Assembly (NCBI GenBank): GCA_963978905.1
Contig: OZ022261.1
Coordinates: forward strand, 38,148,130 to 38,212,129
From: Trichostrongylus colubriformis
Taxonomy: Eukaryota > Nematoda > Chromadorea > Rhabditida > Trichostrongylidae
Direction: 5' to 3'
Length of the DNA stretch: 64,000 nucleotides
Part shown: positions 59,201 to 64,000 of the stretch, one piece after another
Numbering within the stretch: the first letter of the stretch is position 1
Layout of the letters: every line of letters begins with the position of its first letter
Notes under the pieces: model-generated
Database searches by the model: none
What the model saw: the letters and a program-made list of their open reading frames with translations, nothing else
Told to the model about the DNA's origin: nothing
Program-made: the position numbers and the translations under genes

Positions 59201-61786
59201 ATGAAAGGTTTTTATGCTTCAATAACTATGTAGTGGAGCACCGCATTTGCTCATAAAACGTTGAAGTCATCTTGACTTGAACTGACAAAGTACAACTGGA
59301 CATGATAGTTGCGAAAAGTGCTCAACTCACCATTTGACTATGTCTCATGCCAGAAGAAGCATCGAAATCCAGTAATATCGAAATAGGAGTGCCTCCCGTG
59401 GCCAGCAGGAGAAGCACAACGAAATGCAACACCAGCGTCACAAGGATTCGAACCATCGGCTCTAGTTTAAGAAGCGGGCACTTATCCCTGCTAGAAGGCT
59501 GCTAAAAGTCTACTTTCCTGTGTTGTACTGGAGCCGACGTTCGTCGGAAAAGAACCTCACTCATTTCACAGGATCGTTTGGCAAATTTAAAAAGCAGATC
59601 TGAGATCAGCGTCTGAAAAATCGGACTATTTGTATCCTATCACAATGGCCTTCGACCCAAGGTCTTTCCCTTGTCATAGGAGATATGATTGTAAGAAGAG
59701 AGGGATGTTGCGTTTTAACAAATTTCAGATTTTGAGGAGGGAAAATCTTGAATGAAAATTAGGATCTGCACTGCATTTGTGGGAAACGTGTGCTGAATCT
59801 AATGGTTGACTTGCTGCAATCAACTGCGGGATTGTGGTCTGCCAAGGTTAATCAATACAAAACGGCAGATACTTTTTCGATCGAGCTAAAAGCACGTTCT
59901 TTCGGAGGCTAGCGAAGCTCTCATTGGTGCTGGAGGTAGAGTTTTGCAAGAAAAAGAAGGGAGGGAATAAAAATGGGGAAAAATACCCAAGAATGCTCAA
60001 AAACAGATTCAATACAGGAGAATGTGCTAGATAAATGTAATTGGAGCAGCTAAGTTGCAGAGAAATTGACAGATGGGAAGCCACAACAAGGTACAAACCA
60101 TGAGGTCGTGCGCCAAATTCTTGCGCTTTCGAATGTTCCACATTCTGAATTATTTTTTGGTCCTCCCCTAGGGTTGACTACACCATATTGGAACTCGATT
60201 CTTGCTCTAATCAGATTTAGTAGCATTAACATATATAACGAGTAAAATATAGTTAAACTCATTTTGAATTTCTTCAAGTCTCTAGATCAAAACGGATAAA
60301 CGATAGCTCCTTTCCATGTCTCGTATCCTTCTTCTCCGGCTCACAAACGACCCATTTCTCACTAGAACTGAGGTAGCATATGATTAGTACCGGATTCTGT
60401 AAGACAATCGACGACGATCTACACTAAGGTCAGGCTCATAGCGGTCAGAGTCGTCAACATGGCGGCAGTATGATGATCTACGGCTGGTCGAGTGGCATGC
60501 AAGTGTTCCGACTAGTTTTCCAGGAGGTCAGATCACCAGCGTTGTGTGGAGAATAATTCACTATAGAAACGACAAAATTAATATTTTTGTAAGACCAAAA
60601 CATTATGGAATGTTACAGTAAGTAGCTTCCACCTTCATCACAGATTGTATCTGTTCCAGTTGAAAATTGTATTCAATTAAGATGCCCTAACTCAATCATC
60701 TGAGTGACAAATATCCTACTTTACTACACATTTACCGTCACATATAATCCCCTTGTCTTCGACCCTAATCTTTAACATGAGTAAACCAGCTACTAGCCAG
60801 ATACTGAAATCATTTCTAGTAAATCGTCTCGTGAAGTAAACCCACTCATGACTGACTAGACCCCACACTAATAACCGGAACACTTGCAACACACTCAGTG
60901 AGCGGGGCAACGAAACCGCGGGATCCAACACACACACACACATCTGACCTGGCTCCACCGCTGACCATTTCTTCAAGGGTTCGGACAGCTTTTTTCGGGA
61001 GAAACTCTTGAGACCCAACACGATGCTGAAGCGACCTCCAACAAATTCATCGCTTCTGGATGTCCATCGTTCTGGGCAGCCGAAATAAGCAAGCTTGCAT
61101 CTTGTCGACAGAAATCTACCCATTTTTATGGTTCCCATTTCAAATGATAAAATTTTATGAGCCGGGATATGCGCATTCGAAATTAGAGGTGAAGAAGTTC
61201 CGGATACTTAGGGATAAGAAACAGGGCTAGCGTTTGCTATGTTCGGATGAGGAGGAACAGCGAAGGTACTGGTTACAGATTCTAGAAATGAAAATAACAT
61301 AAATATCTAAGTCAAACTATAGACCTTAAGAATGCAGCAAGATTGAAGGCCGCGTTCATATCTTGCGCCGGCAGGGCGTACTTCCGTCCATCGGCAGGAG
61401 GCGCAGACGACACACGCAACGAGAGTCGGTAGCACAAGCAAAGATGCAGAGACACGCAGCCACGCGTTGCCGCCGTCACCGCGAAGTATGAACGCGGCCT
61501 CATTGAAGATCCGGTGCAACTTCTATCATTCACCTGGTTATGCATCACGTTGTCACCGACTTCCTATCCATTTATCGACCATCCAGTCATTTTTCCACTG
61601 TTGTATTCACAGCCCTTCTTACACGTTGCGACCTTATGTTGTTAACTTATGTGAATACCCTAGGACAAATATCGTATTCGAGAAGAATGGATTCGTCTGA
61701 ATGTGGAAAAGCAAGCATTCGTAGAAGATCAAAAGTTTGTGCTGCAAAACATCGAGAAGCAAGCAGCGTTTGTCGAAAATTCCAAG
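41104..61786 (+). CDS. dyf-19: FBF1 / DYF-19-like transition-fibre coiled-coil protein gene, partial
   Basis: FBF1 (DYF-19 in Caenorhabditis) sits on transition fibres at the ciliary base and is needed for intraflagellar transport particles to enter the cilium. Nine exons (41101-41202, 41260-41325, 48122-48213, 49645-49786, 50080-50285, 50367-50474, 50641-50793, 55870-55975, 61664-61786) join in phase into 365 codons without a stop. The N-terminal third is low-complexity Ser/Thr/Ala/Pro-rich with LGNLDSLFDD, KSALDDLF and SALGALLGLNQ acidic/leucine motifs. The rest is a charged coiled coil: IERLYREIDELKRRKRE, HLLKLKSEHEHELENLK, KVDTLSSTLNHLADNVN, EEWIRLNVEKQAFVEDQK. These blocks follow the order seen in vertebrate FBF1. 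The 3' end lies right of 61786 and may leave the window. Family membership is inferred from remembered similarity; the symbol is the probable worm orthologue. Confidence 0.72.
41260..41325 (+). CDS. dyf-19: FBF1-like gene exon 2
   Basis: This exon of 22 codons is separated from exon 1 by a 57 nt intron ending TTTTTTCAG. It encodes STTKKASVSFLENPSTSAAV, then QH, and ends at GTGAGT in phase 0. The very short intron is typical of nematodes. Confidence 0.7.
41326..48121. other. Long FBF1-like intron
   Basis: Apart from the possible minus-strand exon at 42360-42596 and GC repeat copies near 44785-44850 and 44985-45480, I see nothing assignable. A G-rich tract of about 45 bases lies near 44380-44424. 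Further small exons of the FBF1-like gene may be hidden here. Confidence 0.45.
42360..42596 (-). CDS. Unassigned possible terminal exon nested in the FBF1-like intron
   Basis: After a TAGTCGCAG acceptor, an open frame to a TAG encodes LTHFSSINTVLHDLATATQT and GWFRDLSDCYKQLRDRREGL, ending QLFTGLEIE. Composition is coding-like (a charged helix with few rare residues), but I do not recognise the family and found no partner exon. It may be a nested gene on the other strand. Confidence 0.35.
48122..48213 (+). CDS. dyf-19: FBF1-like gene exon (KSALDDLF)
   Basis: After an AAATTCAG acceptor the exon encodes VPTKSALDDLFVEAPNN, then SGPVVASITPTQT, with two bases left at a GTTTGA donor. The phase fits the next exon at 49645. 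KSALDDLF repeats the LDSLFDD style of exon 1. The donor is weak, so the 3' boundary is the least certain point. Confidence 0.6.
49645..49786 (+). CDS. dyf-19: FBF1-like gene exon (LGALLGL, Ser/Ala-rich)
   Basis: The exon follows a GATAATTCAG acceptor, completes the split codon and encodes 47 residues including SSALGALLGLNQKGKE and a TSTLASTSASAPAH linker. A GTACGA donor in phase 0 is chosen because the next exon begins in phase 0. Reading on would meet a stop about 25 codons later. Confidence 0.6.
50080..50285 (+). CDS. dyf-19: FBF1-like gene exon: coiled coil 1
   Basis: The exon lies between AATATCCAG and GTGAGT and has 68 codons plus two bases. It encodes a highly charged amphipathic helix: LRLENEIERLYREIDELKRR, then KREDEMEIEHLWKEKL and DELKSLEDQY. 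The heptad-like spacing of L/I residues supports a coiled coil. This is the block most like the start of the FBF1 coiled-coil region. Confidence 0.8.
50367..50474 (+). CDS. dyf-19: FBF1-like gene exon: coiled coil 2
   Basis: The exon follows a GCTTATAG acceptor after an 81 nt intron and ends at GTATGT. It encodes KHLLKLKSEHEHELENLKIT, then YARQLDVIQQTTGEW. The phase joins both neighbours exactly. Confidence 0.8.
50641..50793 (+). CDS. dyf-19: FBF1-like gene exon: coiled coil 3
   Basis: The exon follows a CTGATTTAG acceptor. It encodes DVTTVVNKVDTLSSTLNHLA, DNVNMVTERSLLEKETTLR and TREEQLNNREQ. The pattern matches the FBF1 segment with IEQMEKFSSSLHELSSRV followed by a repeated RE/EQ helix. The GTCCAG donor is non-consensus after GT but is the one that leaves the phase required at 55870. 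Confidence 0.75.
51871..52242. mobile_element. Palindromic GC-rich MITE family C, copy 2
   Basis: GAATTGTCCACGG and TTTGCCTAATAAGGGCAGCA at the left; CGGCCCACATTAGGCAAACA and CATGGACGATTC at the right. It shares the GGCCCCGCCCACCCGGCCGA block with the copy at 24197. Confidence 0.7.
52692..53725. mobile_element. 1.03 kb element with ~280 bp inverted arms and TA target sites
   Basis: TTGGGTCATTCCATAAGTAG at 52692 is mirrored by TTACTTATGGAATGACCCAA ending at 53725, flanked by TA on both sides. The arms extend to about 52972 and 53444 with modest divergence (shared GACATTTAGGCCGGC-like, AATTGATTGCCGGTTTGG-like and CCTACCTCTTCGCC-like blocks). The 470 bp centre holds a Lys-rich open frame (53199-53459) that I cannot relate to a transposase. 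Probably a Tc1/mariner-related long-TIR non-autonomous element. Confidence 0.8.
54170..54430 (+). repeat. Dispersed repeat, copy 1 of a pair
   Basis: Shares an ordered set of blocks with 60440-60665: GTGCAAGCATTCCTACCAG / GTGCAAGTGTTCC-like, GGTCATCAGTGTTG / AGATCACCAGCGTTG, AATTCACTTTAGGAACAACG / AATTCACTATAGAAACGAC, GTTACAGTAACTAGCTGCCACC / GTTACAGTAAGTAGCTTCCACC, and ATCTCATCTGTTTTCAGCTG. Same orientation; no coding capacity seen. Confidence 0.6.
54923..55114. repeat. 190 bp repeat with inverted ends
   Basis: AGCATTATTCGTGTAATGCT at the left is mirrored by AGCATTATACGAATAATG at the right. Between them lies CTGACGTTTCGACCTTTTCG followed by TCGTCTTCAGAGGC, a GC-balanced tail-like sequence. 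Possibly a MITE; class not assigned. Confidence 0.5.
55870..55975 (+). CDS. dyf-19: FBF1-like gene exon: coiled coil 4
   Basis: After a 5 kb intron ending TTTATCTAG, one base completes Arg and the exon continues LLEDRTQFDDERKKVYELNA, then KLKELCRTQEIMVGQ, to a GTATGT donor in phase 0. It continues the REQ-type helix of the preceding exon. Confidence 0.75.
56388..57550 (+). mobile_element. Mariner element, frameshifted, catalytic triad preserved
   Basis: The transposase starts at ATG 56465 (MENQNNHFRHVLLYYFLKGK). An in-frame TGA interrupts NWFA-FRSGDFSLKDEKRSG at 56609. The HTH domain continues to YVSKLDIW, a frameshift near 56810 follows, then 56809-57387 is open: ITGDEKWVVY (first Asp), HHDNARPHTS (second) and HPPYSPDLAPSDYFLF (third), with 34 residues between the last two, the D,D34D mariner signature. 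A second frameshift near 57386 moves the last 28 codons (ERWQKVIDKNGQYITE) out of frame. The right TIR ends GTTGCCAACCTAA at 57550 with TA following; the left TIR is badly eroded. Inserted in the FBF1-like intron. Confidence 0.9.
58612..59256 (+). pseudogene. Secreted-protein gene remnant: signal-like exon and possible chitin-binding domain
   Basis: The first exon ends at a GTGAGT donor near 58783 and carries a hydrophobic stretch HFVVLLLLAIEDTPASIL. Relative to its inverted twin at 59456 the start ATG has become ATT; an upstream in-frame ATG (58612) would add 20 residues. After an ATTCAAG acceptor, 58939 opens a frame (ALIERVTALVIAHSIDISVH) with a TGA at 59107. It then continues to 59256 with five cysteines: CTNLF, GGVYEAKNCDEIFFIHC and FLCFNNYVVEHRIC. 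Spacing and aromatics recall the CBM14/peritrophin-A fold. Phase between the two parts does not match, so I treat it as broken. Confidence 0.35.
59331..59456 (-). CDS. Signal-peptide exon, inverted twin
   Basis: ATG at 59456 starts a 42-codon exon: MVRILVTLVLHFVVLLLLAT, then GGTPISILLDF and a polar tail, ending at a GTGAGT donor in phase 0. The first 20 residues form a clear signal peptide. Similarity to the plus-strand copy at 58650-58785 extends about 150 bp upstream (shared GACGAACGTCGGCTCC). No downstream exon was found on this strand. It is nested in the 55976-61663 FBF1-like intron. Confidence 0.45.
60440..60665 (+). repeat. Dispersed repeat, copy 2 of a pair
   Basis: Related to 54170-54430 as described there, more diverged at its left end. 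Confidence 0.55.
61664..61786 (+). CDS. dyf-19: FBF1-like gene exon: coiled coil 5 (last seen)
   Basis: The exon lies between TACCCTAG and GTATCT: 41 codons, phase 0 in and out. It encodes DKYRIREEWIRLNVEKQAFV, then EDQKFVLQNIEKQAAFVENSK, a continuing charged helix. No following exon in phase 0 was identified in 61787-64000, so the C-terminus is probably outside the window. Confidence 0.72.
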
Positions 61787-62119
61787 GTATCTAGAGTACT
61801 GACACTGATTATCAGGACTTCTTTCAGTGGGACTGATGATGCTTCAAGGCACCCCACAAATGTATAGTCTGATGCGAAGGGTAAAGAAAAGCTTAATTTA
61901 CGCGGCAGATTCACTTCCCGGGGTCCACAGTGTACAAACCTACGTTGTTGATGCAAAAAAAGACGACTCTGTGAATCACTTTGTACCTCTCGTTAGCCGT
62001 ATTCGTTACTGACAAGTTTACGGCTATATACGTCAGCGCTGGTTCGTTCTCTAGAGGAAGAGATGCTTTAGTAGCAGTGTGCGACACAGCCACATACTCG
62101 GCTCGTGAGTGGCATTATA

Positions 62120-63029
62120 AAGGGTGTCCCAGAACAATGGGCGCCTGAGTTCTCTCTCTCTTTGTATTCCTCTATGTAATTGTACGGTTCTTTTTCTTTC
62201 ACTTGCAGCTCAGTAGATGCACAGGATCTTCTTCTACCAGGGTGCGTCTTGTCGGGATGTAGCTCATGATATTTCAGAGATTTCAAAAACTTTCGAATGC
62301 ACTTTGCGGTCATTTGCTGCAACGGTTACACGCATCTTACCGTACTTTAGATCAAACGAGAAAAATTTTCACGAGCTGAACTGTTGAAGGCAACCCATTG
62401 TGGCCAACAACGTCTAATGGGGTACACCATGCCGATAGGATGTTTGGATAGCAGTAAGCGGTTATCAGTACTGATCTAGGGTTCAATGATGACATGCTGT
62501 TGGTTTTCGTCGATTTCGGGGTAAAGCTTGAACATGAAGAACACGCTGCTAGACATAATAAAGCATTGGCCTCACTGATACTGCTTAACAGCACTTGAAG
62601 AGTTTAGAGGTGCTCTAGTTTGAAGAATCAAACTGAGTCAAAAGTGCTGCCGACCCAATCTGTTCGAACTCATTACTTTCCTAGGAGTCCGTTAAGCCTC
62701 CCAAAATTTGATTCCACTGATGTCCTACCAAGATCCTTAACTAAAAGCGAAGTCTGTCGAGTCAGTCATCCTAGCATGGAGTTACAGAAAGTAGCCCTGG
62801 GAAAGATTTGTGAAGTAATTTGTGGAAAAACTTGAGTGTCAAGTGCGGTTGAGCGATGAAGAGATTTCGAGTTTGTATTCTTGTCGGGGCACCGCACCTC
62901 ATATTATGACTGCTGTGCCTTGTTATACATGATGTGAGTTAAGTTATGAATAGCTCAATTTTTTAATTACTTCACTGACCCCGACAAAATATTGCAATAC
63001 ATTGGCGCCCGTAATTTTGGGACACCCTG
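62120..63029. mobile_element. 910 bp Tc1/mariner-type TIR element
   Basis: AGGGTGTCCCAGAACAATGG followed by GCGCC at the left is mirrored by GGCGCCCGTAATTTTGGGAC and ACCCT at the right, with TA at the outer edges. On the minus strand near the left end, a frame reads AKCIRKFLKSLKYHELHPDK followed by THPGRRRS, loosely like the helix-turn-helix plus RPGRxR linker of Tc1-type transposases. The catalytic domain is not evident, so it is non-autonomous or decayed. Confidence 0.65.
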
Positions 63030-63226
63030 TACCACGTTTGCTTTTCCTTTCTCAGAGATGTGCTCAGGGACATCTAAATTTGTCTGCAAGTGTGAGTACC
63101 TTTCTATTGCCTTCGAAAGGCACAGTGGCTACCTACTCACTTCATGGCTGTTTTAGACATTGATGAAAACTGTGAACTTGTAAGCTGTGAGACGTTTTAC
63201 AGGTCAAAAAGTCGAAATCACACATA

Positions 63227-64000
63227 TTAGGTTGTCCTAAAAGTCTTGTAGGAATTTTCCAAAAAAAAATCAGTAACTCTTGTTTACTTCGAGACAGATA
63301 TGGGCGGTTCAGAAATATGGTAAAAGGTTCTCTGAGATTTCTAACAAAGTATGTATTGACCACCAGATTTTGTGGAGAGAGCTACAGTGCCTGTAGTCGA
63401 TACCCACCCAACACGGGGTGTGATCTACTATGAGTGGTCTTGCGGCACCAAAGCGACGGAAACTTGCAACTCCATCAACGCTGCATTGGGCAAGGGATGT
63501 GTGAGCTGAGAGACCATGCGCCACCGGTTCATCAGCTTCAGAACGGCGAGATTGACATGGAAGACAAACCACGCTCAGGACTGAGTACTTCTAGGACGCG
63601 GAAGAAACGCTTTTCCAAGAGGTGCTGGTACAAGGCGGGACAGTCACCGCTGTCGTATGCACCCACCAGCTCCAGCAGCTCGCCGTCGCTGTTCGAGAAA
63701 AGCGCCGGAAAAGGTCCGCGGTCATCCTACCTCATGACAACGCCAGCTTCCAAATCGCGAAGAGTGCCCAGGCCAAGCTACGCGAGCTCGGCTGAGATGT
63801 CCTGCCCCACCCGCCATAACCTCCAGACATTGCCAATTCTGACTATCACCTGACCCACTCTCATCAATCTTTCCTGGCCAAAAGAAAATTCGTTGATCAT
63901 GACTTGCTTGAAAGGTGATCGCTGAATTCTTCGACTCTCAGAACCCTGAGTTCTGGGAGAAGAGAATCAAAGATTTACCTATGAGGAGGCAGTGTGTTGT
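63227..64000 (+). pseudogene. Decayed mariner element, truncated by window edge
   Basis: TTAGGTTGTCCTAAAAGTCT at 63227 follows a TA and is a mariner-type TIR. Near 63430-63580 the HTH region reads ETCNSINAALGKGCV and RFIKLQNGEIDMEDKPRSG. Later frames show VILPHDNASFQIAKSAQAKL and DVLPHPP with stops, and a C-terminal-like FWEKRIKDLPMRRQ at the window end. Much of the catalytic domain is deleted or frameshifted. The right TIR is outside the window. Confidence 0.75.

Noticed and set aside
62683..62835. Possible next exon of the FBF1-like gene after a TTTCCTAG acceptor
   Set aside because: The open frame needs a phase other than the phase 0 left at 61786, and the segment lies inside the 62120-63029 TIR element.

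Overview
The window reads as nuclear DNA of a nematode, most likely a clade V parasite such as a hookworm or related strongylid; the species cannot be fixed from sequence alone. Evidence: short coding exons with GT..AG introns and TTTCAG-like acceptors, one intron of 57 nt next to introns of 5-7 kb, AT-rich unique sequence broken by GC-rich palindromic repeats, abundant mariner and TIR elements, and a Penelope-like retroelement. There is no prokaryotic gene organisation. Most of the long open frames on both strands are non-coding.

Two host genes can be reconstructed exon by exon, and they are divergently transcribed. (1) Minus strand, 5153 to about 28665: a sodium-coupled SLC6 (SNF) transporter of the NTT4/B0AT amino-acid-transporter branch. 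Seven exons are well supported (27183-27096, 26961-26827, 19812-19697, 12825-12717, 7940-7830, 6085-6007, 5315-5153) and cover TM1 to about TM7. At least one exon, for the large extracellular loop between TM3 and TM4, was not found between 12826 and 19696. The C-terminal half is not visible and probably lies left of base 1. A possible first exon sits at 28665-28573. (2) Plus strand, 41104 to beyond 61786: a coiled-coil protein resembling FBF1 / DYF-19, the ciliary transition-fibre protein. Nine exons with compatible phases give 365 continuous codons; the 3' end was not located.

The rest is introns and intergenic DNA filled with mobile elements. 0-5 kb: a 1.34 kb TIR element beside a decayed Penelope-like retroelement with a GIY-YIG tail. 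9-10 kb: a mariner-type element carrying an internal long hairpin. 11-26 kb (SLC6 introns): at least five copies of one MITE family, two copies of a poly-G-ended MITE, a 2 x 250 bp GC-rich tandem duplication and several palindromes. 36.5-37.4 kb: a deleted mariner with near-perfect TIRs. 51.9-53.7 kb: a palindromic MITE and a 1.03 kb element with about 280 bp inverted arms. 56.4-57.6 kb: a mariner that keeps its catalytic triad but is frameshifted. 58.5-59.6 kb: an inverted pair of signal-peptide exons flanking a possible chitin-binding remnant, nested in an FBF1-like intron. 62.1-63.0 kb: a Tc1/mariner-type TIR element. 63.2 kb to the end: a third decayed mariner cut by the window edge.

The two reconstructed genes have no obvious shared pathway: one is a membrane transporter, the other a cilium-base protein. 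I see no CRISPR array, operon or rRNA, and no convincing tRNA gene.
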